Positions 12,387 to 22,970 of a stretch of 44,799 nucleotides of DNA are shown piece by piece. The DNA lies in NCBI GenBank assembly GCA_002633005.1, contig NMRA01000012.1:1659911-1704709 (forward strand). The letters are read 5' to 3'. The notes beneath the pieces are model-generated. The model was not told where the DNA came from. It was given only the letters and a program-made list of their open reading frames with translations, and made no database searches. The position numbers and the translations under genes were made by a program. Every line of letters starts with the position of its first letter. The first letter of the stretch is position 1. The DNA comes from Phoronis australis (lineage: Eukaryota; Phoronida; Phoronidae).

Positions 12387-13265
12387 NATCATTTCGTAAG
12401 CTGGGTATATTGGCATTGGTTGTGTGTGCTTATGTCTATGTTCGTATTAATTCTTGGAAGCTCCTGATTTTGAAATCTCATATCATTACAGGTCAATAAT
12501 TTGCAAGGTTCACTTGCCTCATCCACGCACACATTCTAAAATATGGGGGGAGCTTAAGTTTACCAAAAACTTAAGTATTTTGGAACAAGTTTTTTGGAAC
12601 GAAAGTTTTTAAAACTTAAGTTTTCAGAAAACTTAGCTTTTTGAAAATCTTAAGTTTTTAGAACTTAAGTTTTTGAAAACTTAACTTATGAAAACTTAAG
12701 TTCGTTCCAAAAAACTTGTTCCAAAATGCTTAAGTTTTCACCAAAAACTTAAGTTTTTCGATGAAACTTAAGTTCATTTTTGTAAGGGTATACCCTCACG
12801 GGGCTGCACTGATGTCGGACTTCAAGCATATCAGTTAAAAGATAGGTTGGGGGATTGAAGTAACAGACTTCCAACAGCCAGTAGTGCATGATACAGTAGC
12901 GTTGTGATCCCGAGTGTGATTGGGTTTTTACGTACCTCGGTGGCTGTTCCATCATTTCTTAGAACTAAGGTATTCCTATAGGTAGGCCTGCGTTCAGTAG
13001 GGCAAGTTTCTTGAGAAAAAAGACAGATCAAGCAAGATTCTGCTAGTTAGCGGTGTATTTCTAAGGGAAGCACTTGATTTTGTAAAGATTCGCTTCCTGC
13101 TGGACCCCTAGGCAACCAAACACGTGCTTAATGATTGACAGGTCTTCTTACTGAATACTTTGCCAGGAACTTATAGTTTAGCAACCAAGCAGGTGCTAAT
13201 GATTGACAGATTTTCTAACTGAATACTTTGAACTTAGTTTGAACATTGTAACATTTTATATACAT
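12387..13265. repeat. N gap and duplicated segment, copy B
   Basis: Position 12387 is N. Copy B starts at the next base with the same words as copy A, ends with the same aacattttatatacat, and then continues into unique sequence toward CUB exon 2. Because the end of one contig repeats as the start of the next, this is best read as two unmerged overlapping contig ends (allelic or length-variant repeat) rather than a true tandem duplication. Confidence 0.85.
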
Positions 13266-13534
13266 CGTATATTTCTTTTTTTTAGTTCAAAGTCAAAACC
13301 CCACTTATTCAAAACACATGCTCAACAATGGGTTTCACAATACTGATAGCGCTTGGAAAGATCTATTCAGCCCCCATACTTACCAAGTTTCACACAAATC
13401 CATCAAGGGGCACTGAAGATAGGGCACAAAAACTCAATTGTAATGTGTAAACAAAGAAGCAAACAAAAAAACAAACTAAAATTTATTACAAAGCAACAGA
13501 CTTGGACAAATTTCACTGTTACCAAGAAACTAAC

Positions 13535-13722
13535 CTCAATCTTCTGACCTTGTGCTAAATCAAAGTCAACAAAAATTCCCCGTATTACACCGCCATCAGT
13601 GTTCTCCAGCTGGTAGCGGTATACAGTCTGGAACTGTGGTTCATACTTCTGATTGGGAAATCCTGGAGATCTACATGACAGACTGCTGTTGGCGTTGCCT
13701 TGTAACAGGCTGTCACCTCCCA
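13535..13722 (-). CDS. CUB-domain secreted protein, exon 2
   Basis: This is the second coding exon of the minus-strand CUB gene. The acceptor is gttactttcag| and the first two bases TG complete the codon left open by exon 1 (G|TG, Val29). It ends at GAG|gttagt in phase 0, matching exon 3. It encodes residues 30-91. The stretch SCRSPGFPNQKYEPQ is the classic CUB opening ('SPgyP..Yp'), and GIFVDFDLAQGQ matches the conserved 'i.l.f.dF.le' strand. Cys45 is present, but the usual Cys before W.I is replaced (VYRYQL), so the domain keeps only one likely disulphide. NSS at 40 is a possible glycosylation site. The start of the exon is fixed by splice phase, not by an ATG. Confidence 0.75.
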
Positions 13723-14230
13723 CTGAAAGTAACAGGTTATGATGAAAATGAACTTGTCCATGCTTAACACCCTCCCCTGTTAAGTTTTCATTTACAATAG
13801 CTGATATCTCTGTTTTTCAAAAACCATACAAAATTTTAAACATGGTTCCCTCGTCCACAGACCATAAAATGACTGACGTGCGAATTTTCAAGCAACTCAG
13901 TCTACGCACTGAAACGGAATGACTGCTCAAAACAGCTTGAGAAGGGGTTCAGCAGTTTACCAATAAGAAGTCATTATTTAACGTCGTTCATTAATACCAA
14001 GCATTGTTTGAATATTATTTTTAATTTCAAGCAGCATTTGAAAAATGTTGATTTTGTGATGATTTTTTGTTGATACAGCCTTAAATTATAGCAATGACAT
14101 AAAAACATCATAATGACAATAGACAAACGGCTCATTGAGAAAACATGAAAGACACTGAAAATTTGAATTAATTAAAAAATAAACTTCTCTTATTTGACAT
14201 CAGTGACTCCCTAATTTTTCTTCTACTTGT

Positions 14231-14493
14231 GCATGCGCGCACCCAGGGGGCCTCGGGGGCTCAAATAAGCCCCCCATTTGGTGAAGTGGGCAAAAAGGTC
14301 CGCCTTCGAAAAACAAAAAGTCCGATAAAATGAGAAAGTCCACTAAGAAGGGCGTAAACCCACAATTCACAGCCCCGAATGCGGTACCTCGTTTCTTTGT
14401 TGAGTTTTAGTCCTCGCACTTTTTTGTTTGTAAAAGGTCCACATCATCGAAAATTTGAGTCTCCCCCATATCAAAGGCTGGGTGCTTGCATGA
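14231..14493 (+). mobile_element. MITE family M1, copy 1
   Basis: A 263-bp element with imperfect terminal inverted repeats: left GCATGCGCGCACCCAGG, right GCTGGGTGCTTGCATG. Internal words aaaaagtccgataaaatgag, cacaattcacagcccc and aaaaggtccacatc are shared with copies at 34311-34590 and 40483-40705. No coding frame. It is a non-autonomous DNA transposon in intron 1 of the CUB gene. Confidence 0.7.
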
Positions 14494-15369
14494 TGTGGGC
14501 TATCAAGAATATTAAAAAAATCAACAAGAATGTAGTAATAAATTATAAACTTTTAGGTACTCAAAACCCAGACCAGGAAAATAGTAGGACCGGAAATACA
14601 ATAAAGTCTGTAAAGCATAAAACCGACATGCAAAAAATTGTTTTCAAAAGGATCTCAATCATAATTAGGTTTTCAGTAGAACTAGTTCAGCAACTCCCAC
14701 TTTGTTTAGTAGATTTGTAAAGAAAACCAAAAACACCAAAATTTGAAAAATTTAAGGATAGATTAAACCCGTGTCGAGTCCTACTAAAGAAAATCAAAAT
14801 GCATAGAAAAGAATTCAACTGATTTCGTCCACGCACAACTCTAATTATTGACATATAATGCATGGTGTAGAAGACACAATTATAATAAATACGTTAGTAT
14901 GTAAATATTGTATTATTTAAAACACTTCAGTAATGAGCACAACGCTGCAAGACAAAGTACATCGTCAGTCACATAGTTGCCAACACAGTGAAATGATAAA
15001 AGTGGTATAGGTGCATCTAAGATGCTACAAGGACGAAAAATGGCAACAGAATTCCCGAAACAGCATGCTGGAGTCACTTTTATTACGCTGTTGAAATGGA
15101 ATGGGCAAATAGGGGTCAATAGTGTAAAAAAGCAAAATTTACAGCCAGGCATTCACACAATGGCATGGGTATGCAGATATCGATACATAAAAAGCAAGAT
15201 ATTCCGATGCTGTTACACAAAGGAGGAACAAACACATATCGGGATGATCTCAACAAAAGCGGGAAAGTTGACAACCATCATTTTGGGTTTGGAGGAGGTA
15301 TAGTCTGCAGCGTGGCTTTGAATTTTGCTGACAGAAATGAATCGTGGATGCAATACAATAGGCCTTTCG

Positions 15370-17700
15370 AAACTGACATGCATTGCAAATGATGTGCTTT
15401 TAGAGGGTTTTGTTCGTATCATCAAAACGGCAACTAGATGGCGCAAAATACGTCGAAGTCATCTGAAAACCACAAAATGTCGTCGTTTCTTCTTAAAGAA
15501 AGCCATTTACCAAATTTCATTTAAAATTCGTCGAGGAATTTCAGAGAAACAAAAAGAAAATGAAAAAAATGAAATTGCCACTAGGGGTCACAGTGTTTGT
15601 CGGATCCGTCTAAAAGTCGTCGTCTTCTCTTGCTAACTTCATATACACAAGCTAAATTTAATAAAGATCCTGCAGAGGGCTTAGGAGATACAGGTATGGG
15701 TGCAAATAAACGCCACTAGGAGGCGCCACAGTACTTGAAGTCATCAGAAAATCATCGTCAACCGTCCCCTACATAGAAAAAACATACATGCCAACTTTCA
15801 CAATCATCCTTAGTGGTTTGGTTGACAGAGGGATGGACGGCAAAAACAGGCTAGAAAACAACAAAAATGGCCACTAGGTGGCGCAAACTAAGAATCCATC
15901 CCAAAACGGGAGGATAGCATCATCTCACTAATAAATGTCTATGTGCCAAATTTTATGGAAATCCGTTGAGGACCTTTGAAGATACGGAGGTAAACGTAAA
16001 AAACTAAAACTGCCACTAAGGGGCACACGGATACACGATTTTTTCGAAAGTCGTCGTCATTCACTGTCAACTTCATATCAATACATTTGCTAAATTTAAT
16101 AAAGATCCTGTAGAACGTTAAGGAGATACTTCCATGGGCACAAAAACAAACAGAACTGACACTAGGGGGCGTCACAGTACTCGAAATCATCGGAAAATCA
16201 TCGTCAACTGTCTTCCTCTTAGTAAGAACATACGTGCCGATTTTCAAAATTGCCAAAAAAAACGACTCGAAAACAGTAACAAGAGCAACGCGGAGTGTTG
16301 AAATGCGCCCATAAATGCATTGCAAATGGTGTGCTTTTAGGGTTATTTATTTGTATCATAAAAACGGCCACTAGATGGATCAAAAAAATACAATCCATCC
16401 AAAAACAGGAACATGCCATATTTCATAAAAATCTGTCAAGGAATTTCAGAGAAACAAAGGAAAACAGAATAAAATGAAATTTCCACTAGTGGGCACAGTG
16501 TCCGTTGGATCCGCCTGAAAGTCATCGTCGTCTGTTGTTATCTTCATATAAATAAACTTACTAAATTTAGTAAAGATCCTGCAGTGGGTTTAAGAGATAC
16601 AACTATGGGCGTAAAACAAAACTAGGAGGTGCCACAGTAATCAGTCACCATCATCAAAGGTCGTCTTCACACTGAGAACATATATGCCAATTTTCAAATG
16701 ATTTGGTTGATACAGGGGTAGACACCAAAAACAAGATTTGGTGCAAAATACCTCAATTCCATCCAAAAACAGAAAGATAGAGTCATCACAACAATAGATG
16801 CCTATATTTAAAATTTTATGAAAATCTGTCGAAGACAAAAAACAAAACTGACACTATGAAGCACCACAGAAGTTGAAATCGTTGGAAAATCATTATCAAC
16901 CGTCCTCTTCATAGTACGCACACACATGCCAATTTTCACAATCATCCTTTGAGCGGTTTGGTTGATAGATGGGTGGATGCAAAGAAACAGACACGAAAAC
17001 AGTAAAAATGGCCACTAGGCGGCGCAAACTATGTCGAATCCATCCGACAATGGGAGGATAGTGTCATCTCACTAATAGCTGCCTACATACCGAATTTCAT
17101 GAAAATCCGTACAGGACTTTTGAAGATACAAAGGTAAGCGTAAAAAACTAAAATTGCCACTAGGGGGCACACCGGCAGTCAGATCCGTCCGAAAGTTCGC
17201 TCATGCCGTCCCATTCATAAATGGAGCATATGCGCCAAATTTCATGAATGTATGTCAAAGAGTTTTGGAGATGGCGCAGCGGACGCTGCCCGGACGGACG
17301 GACGCCACCCGGACGGACGGACGCCGCCCAGACGGACGGACGGAGATGACGGCATAATGCATCCATATATAGATATGTGGGCACATAAAAATGGCCACTA
17401 GATGGCGCAAAATGCCTCGAATCCATCCGAAAACAAGATGATAGCGTCAATTATTATTAATAGATGCCAATGTGCCAAATTTCACAAAAATCGAATGAGG
17501 ACCTTTGAAGATACAGAGGCAATCGTAAAAAAATAAAATTGCCACTAGGGGGTACAGTGGTATTTGGGTCGGTCCAAAACTTGTCACTCTCTGTCGTCAA
17601 CCCCACTGGAACACACTTGCCAAATTTCAATAAGATCCTGCAAGGGGTTTAGTAGATACAGCCGCGGACGCTGAACGCTCAGACAGAGATGATGGCATAA
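15370..17700 (+). repeat. Tandem array, ~147-bp subunits each with a CTCF-like word
   Basis: About 2.3 kb of diverged tandem subunits share words such as ccaaatttcatgaaaatcc, gaagatacagagg and gccactagggggcac. The CACTAG-centred word recurs at 15431, 15577, 15712, 15870, 16012, 16158, 16368, 16483, 16620, 17011, 17156, 17393 and 17541, mostly 135-158 bp apart. Three flavours alternate (..GATGGCGCAAA, ..GGGGGCACAC, ..GGGGGCGCCACA), giving a higher-order period near 440 bp. The best copies match the CCACNAGGGGGCGC core known for vertebrate CTCF sites. A GGAC microsatellite sits inside at 17280-17342. Open frames here are chance frames. Whether any protein binds is unknown. Confidence 0.8.
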
Positions 17701-17828
17701 TAATTGGTTTGTTACCCTCCGTAAGTTTTGAACAGCCAAGACCAGATTGTGTTGTCAGAAACACACGAATCAGACTCAGCGCTGTCAAGTGAGAGTTGGC
17801 ACTTCATATAATATTGTTTCATAATACA

Positions 17829-18002
17829 CGCCCATGGGCGGATCCAGGATTTTGAGTTGGGGGAGGGGGCAGGGCAGAGCATTAGCCAGGATTTTGCCTG
17901 TCAGACACTGGCACTCTCGAACTGCCCAATGGAATCTTGGAGAATTTTAGGGGGGGGGGGGCGATGACCCCCTTGGCTCCCCCTCTAAATCTGCCACTGA
18001 CG
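17829..18002. mobile_element. MITE family M2 (GGCGGATCCAGGATTT ends)
   Basis: The left end cccatgggcggatccaggattttg and right end ctaaatctgccactgacg are roughly inverted complements, enclosing G-rich sequence with a run of 13 G. The same terminal word recurs at 37208, 38300 and 38645. No coding content. Confidence 0.5.
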
Positions 18003-18132
18003 CCAGCTATTCAAGTAAACAACTCCCATCAGAGGGAGAGGGCCAATTCACAGCATAAAAACTTAATGCTCTTCGTAAGTTTTGAGTTAGGAGTGTCAGG
18101 CCCAAAAAAGCAGTAGCCACGCATCATCTCAC

Positions 18133-18217
18133 CTTGTTCCTGGGCCAAAAGGCATCTCCCACCACAAAGTAACACACAGAGTAGGTTGCAGCTCTGCACC
18201 AGCCAAGTGAATGACAT
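18133..18217 (-). CDS. CUB-domain secreted protein, exon 1 (start and signal peptide)
   Basis: This is the first coding exon of the minus-strand CUB gene. The ATG at 18217 has A at -3 and opens 28 codons. Residues 1-25 form a signal peptide (MSFTWLVQS, then a hydrophobic CNLLCVLLCGGRCLLA core) with likely cleavage before QEQ. The exon ends at CAAG|gtgaga, leaving one base that joins exon 2 in phase. The frame also stays open upstream to an ATG at 18289, but that would put a polar stretch before the signal peptide, so 18217 is preferred. A possible acceptor (cttctag, ending 18259) suggests an untranslated exon further right. The product is secreted or a type I membrane protein; the domains after the first CUB lie outside the window. 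Confidence 0.7.
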
Positions 18218-18299
18218 GCTCACTGTCAGAGAACCGTGTACATTTCTGTCCCCAGCACCTAGAAGTGAGTACATGACTAAAAATGGCATTAAACTTGTG

Positions 18300-19640
18300 C
18301 TTTCTGTTAAAACAACTTTTGATTTTGATCACCATAAGCGACATACAAATGACCTCATCTTATTCCTTACTCAATTAGGAAGTGGCCTCTGAGCTCAGAA
18401 ATTTCTGCCTAATCTTGTTATAGTTTCAAACTAGGCTAAAAGAAAATCCAGGTCACGCAGAGAATGTTTCAGCTCAGAAATAGAAAGCTAGTAGGTGAAT
18501 TAGTTACTTGATATGTGACAACAAGTCAATACCACTATGGAAGTGAAATGTGCCTGGGAAGAAATTTTTTTCAAAACAGGAAATGTGGTTTACAATTGCT
18601 TTAAGTTGAAAGGAAGAAACTGAAACTGGAAATTATTGGAAATGACTATCTACTAGGAATAACCAGGTCTTTAAATATCAGTGAATACGAAATGGTGGAT
18701 ATCTTTTGCAAAGAAATCTCTGTTCATTAAAAGGACACTTAGAAATAATTTTTCTGTTGATGAATAACAGAACAAACATCCTAGACTCACAATACATAGC
18801 CAAAGACAAATATAAATATGCCTTAAGGGCTACGTTCACTAATGAAACTACAGTCACCTGCAAGCCCTTATGCAACTTCACCTAACAGATCGGCCCAAGT
18901 AGCGTCGCGAATTGGACCAGTCAAAATTAATGATTACATGTCTCAAGCACATTAAGTTTTAAATTAAATCACATCGAGTTCAACCTCCATGACCTTGGGA
19001 ATGAGCCAATCACTAACGCACTACAGTGGTCCTCCAGAGCTTTGTGCTGCTATATATCAATGATTTTGCTGATGAAAGAAGAGGCGTGATGGAAAGAAAT
19101 TATAAACCTTAATTACCAAAGCATGTGCGCAATTTGGAATGATTTAAATATATCAAAATCCCCCAATTGTGTGATCCTAGGCTCAAAACCAAACCTCAGT
19201 CCCAAACAGGGTTGGTAGTCTATACACTGACAGTACAGAATTAAGCGCCAGTATATATACTTATCACACTCGCATTTCATATCAATATTAACCCGTATAC
19301 ATCAAAATTATGGCATGTGAAGGAAATTATCTGAAAAATGATAACTAGACACAAATCAAGCCCTTCAAAAGAACATAATCACTTGAAGATTCAGCATTTT
19401 ACTCTTCTCTCGTCACTCCGTCATTTGCATTTTTCACAAATTGGTGAACTCGTGAACTAAGCCAAGAACCTGGTTCAATCAAGGGCTGGCACTAGGGTTA
19501 GCATGTATCACAACACATCATGAGATCAAAGTCTATGAGCATAAGATATAGAACAATTTTGTTAATTCATCTTTGTTACAAAGTGAAAAAAAGAAAAATG
19601 TAATATTCGGGAAGATGAGTCACCGATATAAAAGTGACTC
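18300..19640. other. Region upstream of CUB exon 1: nothing recognised
   Basis: AT-rich sequence with no supported exon, repeat or RNA gene. It could hold an untranslated first exon or upstream intron of the CUB gene. Confidence 0.5.
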
Positions 19641-19641
19641 G

Positions 19642-19697
19642 AGAACCAGTTACTTCCACTGAATAACAGGTATTACTCAGTGGGAGTAACTGGTTCT
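19642..19697 (+). other. 56-nt near-perfect hairpin
   Basis: The left arm AGAACCAGTTACTTCCACTG then AATAA pairs with TTACTCAGTGGGAGTAACTG then GTTCT around a 6-nt loop CAGGTA; 25 paired positions hold one G.U and one A.C. A partial second copy of the right side (ataagtggttcttgaacc) lies about 80 bp downstream. It could be a small inverted repeat, a miRNA-like precursor or a MITE relic; nothing decides between them. Confidence 0.6.
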
Positions 19698-20326
19698 TGA
19701 ATCACCTTTAATGAGGGACACAACCCCCCATTAATAACCAAACTATAGTAGAGCCAGTAGTGGTAATAAGTGGTTCTTGAACCTTTGATCAGGGACCTTA
19801 AGTCCTTAAGACACCCAACTAGCTGTATGAAAACCATCCTGTAGCTTTTAACGACACTAATTCTGTCAGATTTGTCCATTTTTACCCACCTCGGCACAAA
19901 CCTGTATATTTAGTATACACCAAGTATATAACAACACACGGTGTACCTAAATATAACATTCATGATTCAATATCAGCCTCAGGGCCAGGCTCAGGGACCC
20001 ACCTAGGCTATGGCTATGCCACTAGACTATTACCCGAAGACAACTGCACAGATTTTCAGGTACTGTGATTGAATTGAACAGGTTTCGATTACTAATAACC
20101 ACGACAACAACAAACTGAATTACAATCTTGGTAAGCAATAATAGACTTAAAGTCATCTCTTTTACCAAGTTTTTCTGCATATCTGTCACTGAACTGAGAA
20201 CATCAACCAACAACAAGACGATTCGGTTTTTCTACACTAAAGAGTGCTGTTGGTCTGAGGCGCCCTCTATTGTCTCATAAAAGCGGCAAGGGGGAGCTTT
20301 GTTTTATCGATCTCGGCCTCTCTCGG

Positions 20327-20418
20327 CACACAGGCGCCCTCAGTTGATCGTCCCCAATACACTACATATCATATGTAGTGTATATGGGGACGCGATCAGA
20401 AACTGAGGACGCCTGTGT
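20327..20418. repeat. Perfectly centred ~90-bp inverted repeat
   Basis: The arms cacacaggcgccctcagttg... and ...aactgaggacgcctgtgt meet at the centre acatatcatatgt with almost no loop. The left arm lacks a few bases present in the right arm. Such a snapback structure is typical of a short MITE; no gene frame is involved. Confidence 0.75.
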
Positions 20419-20682
20419 CTCGGCATAGGCCTACCATGTGCACATACGGTGTTTTCTCTAATAGTTCGTACACTAGTGTACTAACTATTTTTCCCTTTAC
20501 ACCTTCGTGTACGCCTACCACTGCAATAGAGACAAAATTGGCTGTACGAACTATAAGAGAAGAAAGTCGAGTGTTCAAGTTATTACAGACAAAGATCGAT
20601 GCAATAACAACGAGTGCAACGCCGGGCCAGTCCGAGACGGTGGTTTGACAATGTGAATTAGGTCAGTGGAAACTGCGGCACA

Positions 20683-20900
20683 CAAGAAACTGTAGGAACA
20701 CCGCATTTATCCATCTTCACTCTTATCAGGCTTCCGAATGAGTCAGCATGCGTGAATAATTGGCTGATAAGCCACCTCTGGAACTACTTTTGGCTGAATG
20801 GATGACCAGGCCATAAAATGATAATTAGCCAAGACCAGTTACTANATAGAAGCCTGATAAGAGTGAAGGTGGATAAATGCGGTGTTCCTACAGTTTCTTG
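20683..20900. repeat. 51-bp inverted repeat with an N in its loop
   Basis: Left arm 20683-20733 (caagaaactgtaggaacacc...) and right arm 20850-20900 (...ggtgttcctacagtttcttg) are complementary with one mismatch. The ~116-bp loop contains the N at 20845. A palindrome spanning a contig join suggests the assembly stopped at a hairpin or that the join is wrong. Confidence 0.85.
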
Positions 20901-21372
20901 TTTTAGTGGATGTGTTCACGACATGGAAAACTTGCCGACTGATGCGTCGCTGAATCGCGATCGTCAATAGGAAAACTTGAACTCTTAAACAAAAATATAG
21001 TTTCGACTCAACAAATTACCTGAAATATTCCTTATGTTTTACAATTTTTAAAGTTCATGTGAAGTCCGGATTAATTGCGATTAAGTCCAAATCTGCGCTA
21101 CATCGTACCCCACAACACAAGAAAAATCTCTGGATGAACACACATGTTGTTGTCATGTGACGTTTGTTTTGAAGTTCGTCTGCGTATGAGAGTGAGTGAC
21201 GTGTGCGGTCATCGACGACAGACTTTTTTGTTACAAAAGGCAGAGGATTATGCAAGAAAATGGCGTTTACTAGATTGTTTTTCACTTAAACGGCTGCAAC
21301 GTGCAAGGTGAGTGCTGGTTAACTCACAGATTTTGTGTGCACAGGCCGACGGTCGTTAGCTCTACCGTGGAG

Positions 21373-21380
21373 TATTTATA
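21373..21380 (-). promoter_or_regulatory. Possible TATA box
   Basis: The minus strand reads ggacTATAAATActcc. It is about 3.2 kb upstream of the CUB start codon and in the right orientation to serve it through an untranslated first exon. No other promoter support is visible, so this is weak. Confidence 0.2.
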
Positions 21381-22846
21381 GTCCAAGGCTCGATCTACAT
21401 GTTGGGGACGAGGTGAACTACCCGGGCTGTGTGAAATTTCTGGGTCTAACGGAGACACTGACGCAGTTGTCAGCCAGCTCTCTGTATCAAGACTATAGTC
21501 AAAATCCAAATTCGTTTTATCGTGTCCCTGTCAATAATAACGGCATGCTAAAATTTCTTATTTTTTGTACTTCAGGAACATAACAATCCCGTGTTTTGTA
21601 CATACGCGCACTCCGCAGATCACATCTCGAAAATTGCCGACTTGACGGATGACAATGAATGAGCACAATGAAATTTAACAACGTCGCTTTACAGCTTGTA
21701 AGATTCATAATAAACGCATTTTGAATATTGCAATGCATGTGTTCCAAAATCTAAATAACTTGGGTCCTATATTTTTGTATTCGTGCGCGCCGAATGAAAG
21801 TAATCGTGAGTGTTGCTGTGTTGCAAAATCTCTTATCCTGGGCCGATTTGAAAAATTCAAAGTTGTACTCATATTTGTTTTCACTCCTCTTTTCAAATAT
21901 TACAGTAACAACTACGTAAATTTCTCTCCATAAAACGTACAGTCTGCTAGCTAGATTGTAATCAGCTGATCATATCCGCATGAGCGAAGCCCATTATTCT
22001 CGCTCGTGACTCGATGAATAGAGCAGCTTAGCGGCATCCCTCTGATCGTGAGCTGAGCGCGACTCAGCCAAGGTGGACTAGTTCAATTTTCCAAACCCCA
22101 CCGTTTACCTTGACCATTGGGGTTAGGACCAATCTTATTTAGTGGGAATGTTTATAGCATGCAGTTTGCCCCAAGAAATTGTATCTTAATAGCATTTCTT
22201 ACTATTGCAGTCATTTAGTTTCTTATTACCGCAAACATTCATGTATGGTATTCGTCTATATTACCTTTGATTTTTTAGGAAATACGATAAGCGCCTACTG
22301 CTCTCGCCTACTAAGCTAAGTTTCGACTAAAAATTTCAATTAAGCACACAACAAGAACTGCAGCGACATTAGTAAAATCTGCTAACACAAAACCTGGCTT
22401 GCGTTTTTTATTATTTCAAGATCAGACACAAATACCCAGTAACGTAGGCAGCAAACTAAATCTGTGAGGCACACTCACGGTCCTTTCCCACTAGCCACGG
22501 CCGCCGCATTCTCGGTATCCCGGCATTTCCAGAAAACTAAGTCGGGGAAATTTCATCAAAATAGGGAGAACTTGACACCTTTCCGTGAGGTATGACACTC
22601 AATATCCGAGAGGTTCTCTTCTACATCGAATTGGGAGTGTTGGCAAAACCATTGTCACATTTCTTTGGCCTGATTTTTTCGAATGCATGTTTTATCTAGT
22701 GCACTGCAGTCGGAAAATAAGTGCGGCAGACGACATCGGCAGAAGATTGCAAACATGGGAAGGAAATAAAATGACAAAGATATCAAGTATTTTGAAGTAA
22801 ATCCATCACCCGGGAAAATTATTTGTTATTTGTTAAAGGACCCGTA

Positions 22847-22970
22847 TAGCTAAAATCTAGCCAAAGTCACGTGTTCTCATTTAAAATACACGGCAATATC
22901 TCACGTCAAGAATGTCGCGAAGTCTTGCTTTTTAGCGAGGTCCTATAGCGTTACTGAAAGGGAGGCAGGT
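22847..22970 (+). mobile_element. Foldback family F1, single arm
   Basis: The run from tagctaaaatctagccaaag through cacgtgttctcattta to ttactgaaagggaggcaggt matches the arms of the large inverted repeat at 39001-39450 at roughly 90 percent by eye. Only one arm is present. Confidence 0.7.

Noticed and set aside
21324-21583. Open frames on both strands around a TATA-like word
   Set aside because: Neither product is recognisable; only the TATA-like word was kept, at low confidence.
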